NCBI GenBank assembly: GCA_029863245.1
Contig: JAOTVV010000019.1
Span: 1-58,050 of the forward strand
Length of the DNA: 58,050 nucleotides
From: Gemmatimonadota bacterium
GTDB lineage: Bacteria > Gemmatimonadota > Gemmatimonadetes > Gemmatimonadales > GWC2-71-9
Direction: 5' to 3'
The notes beneath the pieces were generated by a model. That model ran no database searches, was not told the DNA's origin, and saw nothing but the letters and a program-made list of their open reading frames with translations. A program made the translations under genes and the position numbers. Shown one piece after another: positions 23,277-32,472 of the stretch; within the stretch, counting starts at the first letter, position 1; the number at the start of each line of letters is the position of its first letter.

Positions 23277-25655
23277 TCACCACACGTGGAACAGACGACC
23301 CGCGAGGGAACGGCGTTCCCCTTCAATCCCGCTCCCCATCTCCAGCCGTAGCGCCTTCTCGCCGTCTCCCTGGAAGAACCCGACCGTGATCGGGTGATAA
23401 CCCGTCGCCAGGGCGATCTCCCCGCGCCTGGTGCTCGGTCCGTGGGGCCCGTCGTTGTTCACGACCAACCGGTCGCCGACGTGCAACGTGCTGCCGTCGT
23501 CGGACGCGAGATGGAACGTGTAGATCCCGTCCCGGTCGATCTTCACGTAGCCGGAGAATACGAGTCCCATGTGCTCGTCGCGAGCGTCGGCCGGAATCGT
23601 CACGTCGTCCGCGACACCGACTGCGACCGCGCCGTGATTCACCAATGCATCCACACGTTCCACGTCCGCCTCGAAGTACAGGTACCGCAGGCCAGCCTGG
23701 AGGGAGGCCGGATCGACCGCGGCCGGCGGCTGGAGCGTGGTCCGGCGGAAGGTGGCCGATCGCGCGGGGCTGGCTCGGCCGTTCGCGAGGAACGCCCGGA
23801 CCGTGACGCTCGCACCATCGGGGGTGACGGCGAGTGAGAGGGGACCGGCGTAGCGGGCGGACGCTGCAGTGGGATCCGACCCGTCCAAGGTGTAGCGGAT
23901 CTCGGCACCGGGCGTCAGCGTGCCGAGGGTGACCGTGATGGTATCATCCAGCGTTATCCGGTCCTCCTCGAGCCCGAGCACGGGTGGGACCCGATAGTTG
24001 ACGCCGAATTCGTCGAGGACGCGAAATTGCCGTGGCAGCCGGGTCACGAAGTGGTCCCAATTGCGCGCGCTCCTCGGTGACCACACGACCTCGGAGAGTG
24101 CGAGCAGTCGCGGGAACACCATGTATTCCACGTAGTCGGTGGTCTTCATGTACTCGGTCCACACGTTCCCCTGGGCGCCGAGCACGTGTCGCGCTTCGGT
24201 CGGGGTCAACTCGTCGGGAACCGGCTCGAAGCCGTACACCTGTTCGAGCGGGAGGAAGCCGCCGATGGCGAGAGGCTCGAACGTCGGGTCTCCCTGATAG
24301 TAGTCGAAATAGACGTCGCTCCAGGGCGTCATGATCACGTCGTGCCCCTGCTTTGCGGCCTCGATTCCGCCCACCGTGCCGCGCCACGACATGACCGTCG
24401 CCTCGGGGGCGAGCCCGCCTTCGAGGATCTCGTCCCACCCGATGAGCCGCCGGTCGTGCTGGAGCAGGAACTGCTCGATCCGACTCACGAAGTAACTCTG
24501 CAGCTCGTGCTCGTCGGCGAGGCCTTCACGCCGGATGATCTCCTGGGCGATCTCGCTCTCTTCCCAACGCGCCTTCGGGGCTTCGTCACCCCCGATGTGG
24601 ATATAGCGGCCCGGGAAGAGATCCATCACCTCCGAGAGGACGTCTCTCAGAAACCCGAAGGTCTCCTCGGTGGGACAGTAGATGTCCTCGTGCACGCCCC
24701 ATGTGGTGGCCACTTCGAAGGGTCCCGGTGTGCAGGCGTACTCGGGGTATGCGGCCAGGGCCGCGAGCGAGTGGCCCGGCATCTCGATCTCGGGGATTAC
24801 GGTCACGTACCGCGAGCGGGCGTGAGCCACGACCTCCCGGACCTCGTCCTGCGTGTAGAAACCACAATAGGGCGTCGCGTCACCGACGTAGGGATCGAAG
24901 TTCTTCTCGAGAATGGTCTCCTTACGGCATGCCCCGACCTCGGTGAGCCGGGGATACTTCTCGATCTGGATCCGCCATCCCTGATCTTCGGTGAGGTGCC
25001 AGTGGAACGTGTTCATCTTGTACATGGCCATGAGGTCGATGTACCGCTTCACGAACTCGACCGGGAAGAAGTGCCGGCCTACGTCGAGGTGCATGCCACG
25101 GTACGCAAAGCGAGGGACATCTTCGATCCTCACTGCTGGAAGCGCGCGGGGCGATTCGCCGCCTATCGGGAGCAGCTGCCGCAGCGTTTGGAGACCATAG
25201 AACAGGCCGGCGTGGGTCGGTGCGGCTACCGTGACGGCCTGCGGCGTCACCTCCAGCACGTACTGCTCGGGAAGCGCCCGGGTCTCCCCTTTCCACAGAA
25301 GCAGAGTCACGCTGCCCTCGTGCGCGGACGTCACGGGTGACGGGCTCACGGTGAGCCCCACCCCGGTCTGCGCGCGGAACAGGTCGACGGTGTACTGCGC
25401 GAGGGTCTGCAACTCGATGTCGGTCGGGTCGGACAGCGCGATACGCCTGAGGGCCGTGACTGGCAACGTCCCACGTGCGGGTGTCACCACGGCAGGCCAC
25501 GGCACGAGGTGCAGATCTCGGACACCCGTCATGGGTCCCGTGGGCATCGGGGTCGGTACGGGTGCGGGTGCCTGCTCGATGGGCGGGGCCGGCCCGCCGC
25601 AGGCGGCGAGCAAGGCGACCAGGGCCACTCCGGTCAGGCGATCCATTCCGCGCAT
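23277..25655 (-). CDS. Beta-N-acetylhexosaminidase lipoprotein (GH20) with PA14 domain
   Basis: This 792-residue enzyme should remove terminal N-acetylglucosamine or N-acetylgalactosamine from chitin- or glycan-derived oligosaccharides. A lipobox (VALLAACGG, Cys19) is followed by a GH20b N-terminal domain (about 50-180), the GH20 catalytic barrel (about 185-540) with YRGMHLDVGRHF, FHWHLTEDQGW and the catalytic Asp-Glu pair in HIGGDEAPKARW, then a chitobiase-like beta-sandwich (about 570-650) and a PA14 carbohydrate-binding domain (about 665-775, HLASDDGSTLHVGDRLVVNND). It is convergent with the cupin gene, 18 bp apart, and probably monocistronic. Confidence 0.93.
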   Translation of the reverse strand: MRGMDRLTGVALVALLAACGGPAPPIEQAPAPVPTPMPTGPMTGVRDLHLVPWPAVVTPARGTLPVTALRRIALSDPTDIELQTLAQYTVDLFRAQTGVGLTVSPSPVTSAHEGSVTLLLWKGETRALPEQYVLEVTPQAVTVAAPTHAGLFYGLQTLRQLLPIGGESPRALPAVRIEDVPRFAYRGMHLDVGRHFFPVEFVKRYIDLMAMYKMNTFHWHLTEDQGWRIQIEKYPRLTEVGACRKETILEKNFDPYVGDATPYCGFYTQDEVREVVAHARSRYVTVIPEIEMPGHSLAALAAYPEYACTPGPFEVATTWGVHEDIYCPTEETFGFLRDVLSEVMDLFPGRYIHIGGDEAPKARWEESEIAQEIIRREGLADEHELQSYFVSRIEQFLLQHDRRLIGWDEILEGGLAPEATVMSWRGTVGGIEAAKQGHDVIMTPWSDVYFDYYQGDPTFEPLAIGGFLPLEQVYGFEPVPDELTPTEARHVLGAQGNVWTEYMKTTDYVEYMVFPRLLALSEVVWSPRSARNWDHFVTRLPRQFRVLDEFGVNYRVPPVLGLEEDRITLDDTITVTLGTLTPGAEIRYTLDGSDPTAASARYAGPLSLAVTPDGASVTVRAFLANGRASPARSATFRRTTLQPPAAVDPASLQAGLRYLYFEADVERVDALVNHGAVAVGVADDVTIPADARDEHMGLVFSGYVKIDRDGIYTFHLASDDGSTLHVGDRLVVNNDGPHGPSTRRGEIALATGYHPITVGFFQGDGEKALRLEMGSGIEGERRSLAGRLFHVW

Positions 25656-25664
25656 CGGCCGGAG

Positions 25665-26240
25665 TCAGCCTTTGCCGAGGCCGCGATGAGCTCGGTCGAA
25701 CAACTCATGCAAATTGATGTCGAGAGGAGGTACACTCGTGTCGGGACACCACTCGAGCCGATTGGTCGACAACTCGGGTGACACCGCTCCCGCGATCCAT
25801 CGCTCGACCCGTCGCAGTCCAGGATCCACCACCCAGTACTCCCCGACGCCCTCCGTCAGGTACAGCTCACGCTTCTGGAGACGATCGACGCGCTTGCTGG
25901 AGTAGGAAACGACCTCGACCACCAGGCTGGGAGCGCCATAGAGCCGCTCCGCCTCGAGTCGGTCGGCGCGATCGGCCAGGATGACGAGCACGTCGGGCTG
26001 GACGGCGGTATCGTCGGCAAACTCCACCTCGAAGGGTGCCACGAGCGCTTCGCCGATGCCGTGGCGCTCGACGTAATCTTGCAGAGCCCGGAGCAGCGCC
26101 ACCACCATGCGCTGGTGCAGGGTTCCGGGCGCCGGCGTTACGAGCAGCTCGCCGCGAATGACCTCGAAGCGGAGCCGCGGATTGTCGAAGCCGCGCACCT
26201 CCGCCGCCGTATAGCACGGGACCTGGATCGCCATACCCAT
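25665..26240 (-). CDS. Uma2-family (DUF820) putative endonuclease
   Basis: The 191-residue product has the PD-(D/E)XK nuclease-like fold of Uma2/DUF820: RFEVIRGELLVTPAPGTLHQ, then VQPDVLVIL, and SLVVEVVSYSSKRVDRLQKRELY with the catalytic Asp, Glu and Lys pattern, and GVGEYWVVDP. The ATG at 26240 is chosen for GGAGG 9 nt upstream; a longer open frame to 26459 has no domain support. It lies 9 bp upstream of the GH20 gene on the same strand. Biological role unknown; such genes are often multicopy and mobile-like, and a truncated second copy lies just upstream. Confidence 0.88.
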   Translation of the reverse strand: MGMAIQVPCYTAAEVRGFDNPRLRFEVIRGELLVTPAPGTLHQRMVVALLRALQDYVERHGIGEALVAPFEVEFADDTAVQPDVLVILADRADRLEAERLYGAPSLVVEVVSYSSKRVDRLQKRELYLTEGVGEYWVVDPGLRRVERWIAGAVSPELSTNRLEWCPDTSVPPLDINLHELFDRAHRGLGKG

Positions 26241-26462
26241 AATGTGTGCCTCCTCGGCCGAATCGAGCAAGGTGAGCGCATGGGGGAAGCGTGGCGCTCG
26301 GCCTGGCGGCACGGACAAGCCGTTCACCGCACCAGCAAGCGAAACATCCCGGGGGAGGATGGGGTCGTCGCGTTCCGTGTTCGTGGTGGTGGGTCTCGGC
26401 TTGAAAGAAGAACTCGGCTGTTCGTGCGGGAAAAGGAGATCGCAGGCTGCGGCGGCCACTCC

Positions 26463-26640
26463 CTAGATCGGCTCGAGTAATTCTCCCAACTCGAGCACGA
26501 ACGCCTCGCCTGCCCCGGCGGGATGCCATGTGAGGCGCTCACGCTCGACGGTGGGGAAGGTGGCTTCGGGTGTCCAGACTTCGACTTCCCGTGCCTCGGC
26601 ATCGACGACCCAGTAGTGGGCACCTTCACCGATCCCGACC
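26463..26640 (-). pseudogene. Remnant of a second Uma2 (DUF820) gene
   Basis: The minus-strand frame ending at TAG (26463-26465) encodes GIGEGAHYWVVDAEAREVEVW and about 35 more residues, which align with the C-terminal third of the intact Uma2 protein next door (GVGEYWVVDPGLRRVERW). Upstream the frame turns into Gly/Val low-complexity sequence with no start, so the N-terminal two-thirds, including the catalytic residues, is missing. Confidence 0.65.
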
Positions 26641-26739
26641 CCGACCCCGAGTACATGTGGATGGTGGACGAAGCGTGGGCGGAGTGGAGTGGTTGGCGGT
26701 GCGGGAGGGTGAGACGGTGACGCTCACCCTTACACTCGG

Positions 26740-26787
26740 CCCAACCGCCTAACCGCCTAGCCTCCGAGCCCGCCCTCTCGGGGCGGG
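26740..26787. repeat. Left copy of an intergenic repeat pair flanking the low-GC gene
   Basis: CCCAACCGCCTAACCG (26740-26755) is followed 14 bp later by the hairpin CCCGCCC-TCTCG-GGGCGGG (26769-26787). Both elements recur right of the glycoside hydrolase gene, in the same orientation but in reverse order. Confidence 0.6.
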
Positions 26788-26910
26788 AGAGTACACGCTA
26801 GCGACCGCCCAGGATTCGCGCACCGCTATTCGACTTCGCGTCCCGCCGCGACTATGCTCATAGGAGCCGTCAACTCACCTACACGAATGACAGGGAAGCG
26901 GCCCACGCAC

Positions 26911-28158
26911 ATGAGGCCGAGCACACATCGACTGCTTCAATCGACTCTCCTGATCACACTCCTGCATGTTTGCGAGAGCTGCGGTGCGCCAGACGGGCCC
27001 CCAGACGTGCCGGGACCCTCAGGCAATCTCACAGATCCGTTCCGTACGGAACCTCGAGCTGCGTATACGGCCATCAAGAACCGATGGGATCTGCAGGTAG
27101 CAGTTTCAGGGAACGAGGTATTCAGTACAGATGGTGATCACATCTTGAAAGACGGAGAGCCGTTTCCCATTAGGGGAATCGTCTATGTTCCGGGGTATCC
27201 CGGCTATCTGCCCTGGGACGTGGAAATCGCAGCGTCACTTCCCGAGAGACTGAGAAACAGCATTGAAGGGGATATTGCCCAGATGTCCGCCATGGGAGCC
27301 AATACCATACGATTCTGGGGGGCCCCCAAATACTGCTACCAGTCACTGAAACAGGCAGGGAATCTGTTCTTCCTGCAGACATTGTGGATAGACACTGAAG
27401 TCAGTGACTTGCATGATCCCCAGTTCAAGCAAGAGACCAAAGCCTATATCAAGAGTGTCATTGACAGAATCCACAGCGTGTACGCCAATCACGCTCCTCC
27501 TCTGATAGCCTATCTCGTGGGAAATGAACTGAGCGAGTCTACCATTCGGGCCACGAATGCGGCGCATCCGGAACTGAATGGCTATTCCGGCACCTATATC
27601 TCCACGGAGCAGAACCTGAACGCTTCAGAGGTCTTCCTGGCCGAAATGGCTGACTACGTGAAGCAGTACGAGCACGATACCTACGGCATCACCCATTTGG
27701 TGTCGTATTCCAACGATATCCGGACGGCTGATCTCGTTGACACGCCGTTTCTGGATTTCAGAAGCCATAACACCTACTCGTATGCCGTGCCGTACTACAG
27801 ACCCGGAACGTCACCGGGCAGCGTTTCGGGGACACTCTTACAGGGTTGGATCGAGGAGCTGAAGTCTCGATTTCCTGATCGACCACTCCTGATAACGGAA
27901 ACAGGACTCAGCGTCTCTCCGAACGCTCCTCATGTCGGCTCGCCCAATTACGGCTATGGGGGTAATACGGAATCCGAGCAGATGACAGGTCTCCTGCAGA
28001 ACATCGAGGACATCGAAACGTCGCAGTCTCCCAATGCCGGGGTGATCGTACATGAATTCCTCGACGCCTGGTGGAAATTCAGCCTGAAAGACTCGTACTC
28101 ACAGGATCCCGACGACATAGAAGAGTGGTTTGGGATCATGCGATTGACTGGTTACTGA
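26911..28158 (+). CDS. Low-GC glycoside hydrolase-like lipoprotein (GH2/GH5-type barrel)
   Basis: The product (415 residues from ATG 26911) has a lipoprotein-like leader with Cys pairs (HVCESCGAP) and a TIM-barrel glycosidase pattern: GEPFPIRGIVYVPG, MGANTIRFWG, AYLVGNELSE (acid/base Glu) and LLITETGLSV (nucleophile Glu). This resembles clan A enzymes such as GH2 barrel domains or GH72-like glucan-modifying enzymes; the exact family and substrate are uncertain. In-frame starts also exist at 26854 and 26887. Its base composition is unlike its neighbours (one 60-base stretch at 27361 is about 45% G+C), and it uses AGA and AAA codons freely, indicating horizontal acquisition. Confidence 0.78.
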   Translation: MRPSTHRLLQSTLLITLLHVCESCGAPDGPPDVPGPSGNLTDPFRTEPRAAYTAIKNRWDLQVAVSGNEVFSTDGDHILKDGEPFPIRGIVYVPGYPGYLPWDVEIAASLPERLRNSIEGDIAQMSAMGANTIRFWGAPKYCYQSLKQAGNLFFLQTLWIDTEVSDLHDPQFKQETKAYIKSVIDRIHSVYANHAPPLIAYLVGNELSESTIRATNAAHPELNGYSGTYISTEQNLNASEVFLAEMADYVKQYEHDTYGITHLVSYSNDIRTADLVDTPFLDFRSHNTYSYAVPYYRPGTSPGSVSGTLLQGWIEELKSRFPDRPLLITETGLSVSPNAPHVGSPNYGYGGNTESEQMTGLLQNIEDIETSQSPNAGVIVHEFLDAWWKFSLKDSYSQDPDDIEEWFGIMRLTGY

Positions 28159-28228
28159 TGCTGGTCAATGACTGATGAGACTGAGCCACGCTTCGGAACG
28201 CGCTCGTCGAACACATTCCCAACACTGA

Positions 28229-28306
28229 CCCGCCGTCTCAGGGCGGGACCCACCACGGGGGCGGCTCCGGTCTCCCCAACCGCCTGACCGCCCAACCGCC
28301 TAACCG
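28229..28306. repeat. Right copy of the intergenic repeat pair
   Basis: The hairpin CCCGCC-GTCTCAG-GGCGGG (28229-28247) differs from the left copy at two loop-side positions. CCCAACCGCCTAACCG at 28291-28306 is an exact 16-bp match to the left element and is preceded by a variant unit (ACCGCCTGACCGCC). Confidence 0.6.
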
Positions 28307-28398
28307 TCCGCCGGTATCCTGCTATCTTCCTCCCGTGCCGCGGCGACAGCCTGTGAGCGGCTGCGCCCTCCGACCCGGTGACCCTTCACCACCAGCGC

Positions 28399-31300
28399 AT
28401 GAGCCTACTGCACCGCTACCGCCACCCCGGGTTCACCGACGCCAGAAGACACGCCCTGCTGCAGACGCTCCACGATCGGGTGGGCGGCCGGATCCGCGAT
28501 CTCGATACGGAGTTCTGCTTCAATATCGAGGTGACGGCGCCGCTGACCGCTGGAGAAGAGCGGACGCTTGCCTGGCTGCTCACCGAGACGTTCGAGCCCG
28601 AGGGATACGGTGACCGGTCGTTCCTCGACGGTGGGGGGCTCGTGCTGGAGGTGGGCCCACGCATGAGCTTCATGACCGCGTGGTCGACCAATGCCGTGGC
28701 CATCTGCCATGCCTGTGGCGTCACCAGCGTCCGGCGCATCGAGCGGTCCCGACGGTTTCTCCTCGAGACCGATACGCGACTCGACGAGGGTGCGAAGGCA
28801 GCGTTCCTCGCGCTGGTGCACGATCGCATGACCGAATGCCGCTATCCGGAGCCGCTCGACTCGTTCGAGACGGGCGTTGTGCCCGAGCCGGTGTTCACAA
28901 TCCCACTGCTGGCTGAGCAACGCACGGCATTGGAACGGATCAACCGCGAGATGGGACTCGCATTCGATGATTGGGACCTCGACTACTACACGGACTTGTT
29001 CGCCAACCGCATCGGTCGTGACCCGACCAACGTGGAGTGCTTCGACATCGCTCAATCGAACAGCGAGCACTCCCGCCACTGGTTCTTCAAAGGCCGACTT
29101 ATCGTGGAGGGCCAGGAGATCCCGCAGCATCTGATCGCGTTGGTAAAGGACACGCTCGACGCGAATCCGAACAACAGCCTCATCGCCTTCAAGGACAACT
29201 CGAGCGCCATTCGCGGATATCCGATTCGCACGATTCTCCCCGCGGCGCCCGGCGCGCCGTCGCCGTTCACCGCGGCTGACGTCACCTACCACGTGATCTT
29301 CACCGCCGAGACGCACAACTTCCCCTCGGGCGTCGCACCGTTCCCGGGAGCGGAAACCGGTACGGGCGGCAGGATCCGTGACGTGCACGCGGCCGGCTGT
29401 GGCTCACTCGTGGTGGCGGGAACGGCGGCCTACTGCGTGGGAAATCTCCGGATTCCCGGATACACGCTCCCGTGGGAGTGGGACGACTTTCGCTACCCCG
29501 CAAATCTGGCTTCGCCGCTCGAGATCGAGATCGAGGCGTCGAACGGCGCCTCTGACTACGGCAACAAATTCGGCGAGCCCGTAGTACAGGGTTACACGCG
29601 GTCCTTTGGGCTTCGCCTGCCGAGTGGCGAACGCCGCGAGTGGATCAAGCCGATCATGTTCAGTGGCGGGATTGGCCAGATCGACGCTCGCGACGTCGAC
29701 AAGGGCAACCCTGAGCCGGGGATGCTGGTGATCAAGCTCGGCGGGCCGGCGTATCGCATCGGGATGGGGGGCGGTGCCGCGTCCAGCATGGTGCAAGGGG
29801 AGAACGTCGCAGAGCTCGACTTCAACGCGGTGCAGCGCGGCGACGCCGAGATGGAGCAGAAGGTGAACCGCGTCATACGGGCGTGCGTCGAGCTGGGCGA
29901 TGACAACCCGATCGTCAGCATCCACGATCAGGGCGCGGGAGGCAACTGCAACGTGCTGAAGGAAATCGTGAGCCCCGAAGGTGCGCGCATCGATGTGCGT
30001 GCCATCCCAGTGGGCGACGAGACCCTGTCGGTCGTGGAGATCTGGGGTGCGGAGTACCAGGAGAACAACGCGCTGCTCATCCGACCGGAGCACGCGGAGG
30101 TGTTCCGCACGTTGTGCGAGCGCGAGCATGCACCCTTTGGCGTCGTTGGCCGCGTGACCGGGGACGGGAGGATCGTTCTGCACGACGATACCGATGACTC
30201 GACGCCCGTCGATCTCGAGCTCGACACAGTGCTGGGCGCCATGCCCCAGAAGACCTTCGAGCTCGATCGGATGGCGCCGAAGCTCGAGCCCTTGCGGTTG
30301 CCGGCTGGAGTCACCGTGCGCAACGCATTGGACCGGGTGCTCCGGCTGGTCTCGGTGGGATCCAAGCGGTTTCTCACCACCAAGGTGGACCGTAGCGTCA
30401 CCGGCCTCGTTGCCCGGCAGCAGTGCTGTGGGCCGCTCCAACTCACGGTTGCCGACGTGGCGGTCATCGCCCAGAGTCACTTCGGAACCACGGGCGCCGC
30501 GACGGCGATCGGCGAGCAGCCCATCAAGGGACTCATCGACCCGGCCGCGATGGCCAGAATGAGCGTAGGTGAGGCGCTCACAAACCTGGTGTGGGCCAAG
30601 GTGAGCGCGCTCCAGGACGTGAAGTGCTCCGCCAACTGGATGTGGGCGGCCAAGCTCCCGGGAGAGGGGGCAGCCCTGTACGACGCGGCCAAGGCGATGC
30701 ACGACTTGATGACCGGGCTGAGGATCGCGGTGGACGGCGGCAAGGACAGCTTATCGATGGCTGCACTCGCGCCGGACGGCGTGGGGGGCGACGAGACCGT
30801 GAAGGCGCCCGGGAGCCTGGTGATCTCGGCCTACGTGACGTGTCCGGACATCACCAAGACCGTGACGCCCGATCTCGAGCTCCCGGGAGCGGGCCGTCTC
30901 CTCTACGTCGATCTCGGTGGCGGCCGGCACCGGCTCGGTGGGTCGGCGCTGGCCCAGGTATACGAGCAGATCGGCCACGAGTCCCCCGATGTAGACGACG
31001 CAGCGCTCCTCGAGCGCGCGTTCCACGTCGTGCAGCGGCTCATTGACGACGGGACTGTGAGTGCCGGCCACGACCGCAGTGATGGTGGGCTGCTCACGAC
31101 CCTGCTCGAGATGGCGTTCGCCGGCGACTGCGGCATCGAGGTAGATCTGGGCGCGTCGGCTGCCGGGGTGATCGCCGCGCTCTTTTCCGAAGAGCTGGGA
31201 CTCGTGCTCGAGGTCGATGCTGCAGGCGAGCGGAGCGCGCTCGACGCGTTCCGCCAGAGCGGGGTGCCGTGCGAGTCCATCGGATCGGTGGTTCTTACGA

Positions 31301-32322
31301 GGCGGGTCCGCGTACGGGTGGGTGGTGAGACGGTCCTCGATGAGGATCTGGGCAACCTGCGCGATCTGTGGGAGGCGACCAGCTTCGAGCTGGACAGCCT
31401 CCAAGCGAATTCCGACTGCGTTGCCGAGGAGCGTGCGGGTCTCAGCAGCCGCCGGCTGCCGCCCTACGGGATCTCGTACGTCCCGCAACGCACCGCCACC
31501 GCCGTGCTGGCGTCCAAGACCAAGATCCCGGTGGCGATCGTCCGCGAGGAGGGGTCCAACGGCGACCGGGAAATGGCGTCGGCCTTCTATGCGGCGGGCT
31601 TCGAGCCGTGGGACGTCGTGATGTCGGATCTGCGCTCCGGCCGCATGACACTCGACCGTTTTCGCGGTGTCGTTTTCGTTGGCGGGTTCAGTTTCGCCGA
31701 CGTGTTGGATTCCGCCAAGGGCTGGGCCGGTGTCATCCGGTTCAACGATGGGCTGTGGGCGCAGTTCCGGGAATTTGCCGGGCGCCCCGATACGTTCAGT
31801 CTTGGCGTGTGCAACGGCTGCCAGCTGATGGCGCTCCTCGGCTGGGTGCCGTGGCCCGGGATCGCCGATGCACTACAGCCTCGCTTCGTGCACAATGCCT
31901 CGGGGCGGTTCGAGTCACGGTTCGCCACCGTGCGGGTCCAGCCGAGTCCGTCGCTCATGCTCCGCGGGATGGAAGGGTCGACGCTCGGCGTCTGGGTGGC
32001 GCACGGGGAGGGGAGGGCGTATTTCCCCGATCAGTCGGTCCTCGGTCGCATCGAAGCGGAAGGTCTCGCCCCGGTTCGGTTCGTCGACGACCACGCGGAG
32101 ATCACCGAGGCCTACCCCTTCAATCCCAACGGATCTCCTCGAGGCATCACGGCGCTCTGCTCCCCCGACGGACGGCATCTCGCGATGATGCCCCACCCGG
32201 AACGGACCTTCCTTCCCTGGCAGTGGGGCTGGATGCCGGCTGCCTGGCGGCGCGATCTCGAAGCATCCCCCTGGCTCCGCATGTTCCAGAACGCGCGGGA
32301 GTGGTGCGAGCAAGGCGGCTGA
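28399..32322 (+). CDS. purL: Phosphoribosylformylglycinamidine synthase (large, single-chain form)
   Basis: The 1307-residue enzyme converts FGAR, ATP and glutamine to FGAM in purine synthesis. It is the long fused form found in Proteobacteria and some other phyla, with an N-terminal PurS-like segment (about 1-150), two AIR-synthase-type halves (hallmarks NSEHSRHWFF, SGVAPFPGAETGTGGRIRD, MGGGAASSM, DNPIVSIHDQGAGGN, VAVDGGKDSLSM-like) and a C-terminal glutamine amidotransferase with the nucleophile Cys in GVCNGCQLM and the HPERTF motif. ATG 28399 starts MSLLHRYRHPGF; an upstream in-frame GTG at 28378 adds seven unsupported residues. It stands alone. Confidence 0.96.
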   Translation: MSLLHRYRHPGFTDARRHALLQTLHDRVGGRIRDLDTEFCFNIEVTAPLTAGEERTLAWLLTETFEPEGYGDRSFLDGGGLVLEVGPRMSFMTAWSTNAVAICHACGVTSVRRIERSRRFLLETDTRLDEGAKAAFLALVHDRMTECRYPEPLDSFETGVVPEPVFTIPLLAEQRTALERINREMGLAFDDWDLDYYTDLFANRIGRDPTNVECFDIAQSNSEHSRHWFFKGRLIVEGQEIPQHLIALVKDTLDANPNNSLIAFKDNSSAIRGYPIRTILPAAPGAPSPFTAADVTYHVIFTAETHNFPSGVAPFPGAETGTGGRIRDVHAAGCGSLVVAGTAAYCVGNLRIPGYTLPWEWDDFRYPANLASPLEIEIEASNGASDYGNKFGEPVVQGYTRSFGLRLPSGERREWIKPIMFSGGIGQIDARDVDKGNPEPGMLVIKLGGPAYRIGMGGGAASSMVQGENVAELDFNAVQRGDAEMEQKVNRVIRACVELGDDNPIVSIHDQGAGGNCNVLKEIVSPEGARIDVRAIPVGDETLSVVEIWGAEYQENNALLIRPEHAEVFRTLCEREHAPFGVVGRVTGDGRIVLHDDTDDSTPVDLELDTVLGAMPQKTFELDRMAPKLEPLRLPAGVTVRNALDRVLRLVSVGSKRFLTTKVDRSVTGLVARQQCCGPLQLTVADVAVIAQSHFGTTGAATAIGEQPIKGLIDPAAMARMSVGEALTNLVWAKVSALQDVKCSANWMWAAKLPGEGAALYDAAKAMHDLMTGLRIAVDGGKDSLSMAALAPDGVGGDETVKAPGSLVISAYVTCPDITKTVTPDLELPGAGRLLYVDLGGGRHRLGGSALAQVYEQIGHESPDVDDAALLERAFHVVQRLIDDGTVSAGHDRSDGGLLTTLLEMAFAGDCGIEVDLGASAAGVIAALFSEELGLVLEVDAAGERSALDAFRQSGVPCESIGSVVLTRRVRVRVGGETVLDEDLGNLRDLWEATSFELDSLQANSDCVAEERAGLSSRRLPPYGISYVPQRTATAVLASKTKIPVAIVREEGSNGDREMASAFYAAGFEPWDVVMSDLRSGRMTLDRFRGVVFVGGFSFADVLDSAKGWAGVIRFNDGLWAQFREFAGRPDTFSLGVCNGCQLMALLGWVPWPGIADALQPRFVHNASGRFESRFATVRVQPSPSLMLRGMEGSTLGVWVAHGEGRAYFPDQSVLGRIEAEGLAPVRFVDDHAEITEAYPFNPNGSPRGITALCSPDGRHLAMMPHPERTFLPWQWGWMPAAWRRDLEASPWLRMFQNAREWCEQGG

Positions 32323-32472
32323 GCCGACGCCGTCACCAAGTCCCAATCGTTGCCATGGGTAGACGTTTCGCCCCGCGCAGCCATTGCGGATGCCCCAATT
32401 CCGAATCAATTTGTCTGATATGAACCTCCCTCCTCGATGGGCAGGTTCCAATCACTTCTCCAGGATGGGCCT
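32323..32472 (+). promoter_or_regulatory. Leader region of the six-gene signalling operon
   Basis: These 150 bp precede the first kinase and probably hold the operon promoter. The stretch GTCTGATATGAAC near 32410-32425 resembles a -10 region, but I see no convincing -35. No palindromic operator stands out. The region is more AT-rich than its surroundings. Confidence 0.35.

Noticed and set aside
30839..30848. TGTCCGGACA inside purL as a third binding site for the NtrC-type regulator.
   Set aside because: It lacks the 2-bp centre and the outer TG/CA bases, and lies within a coding region with no promoter nearby.
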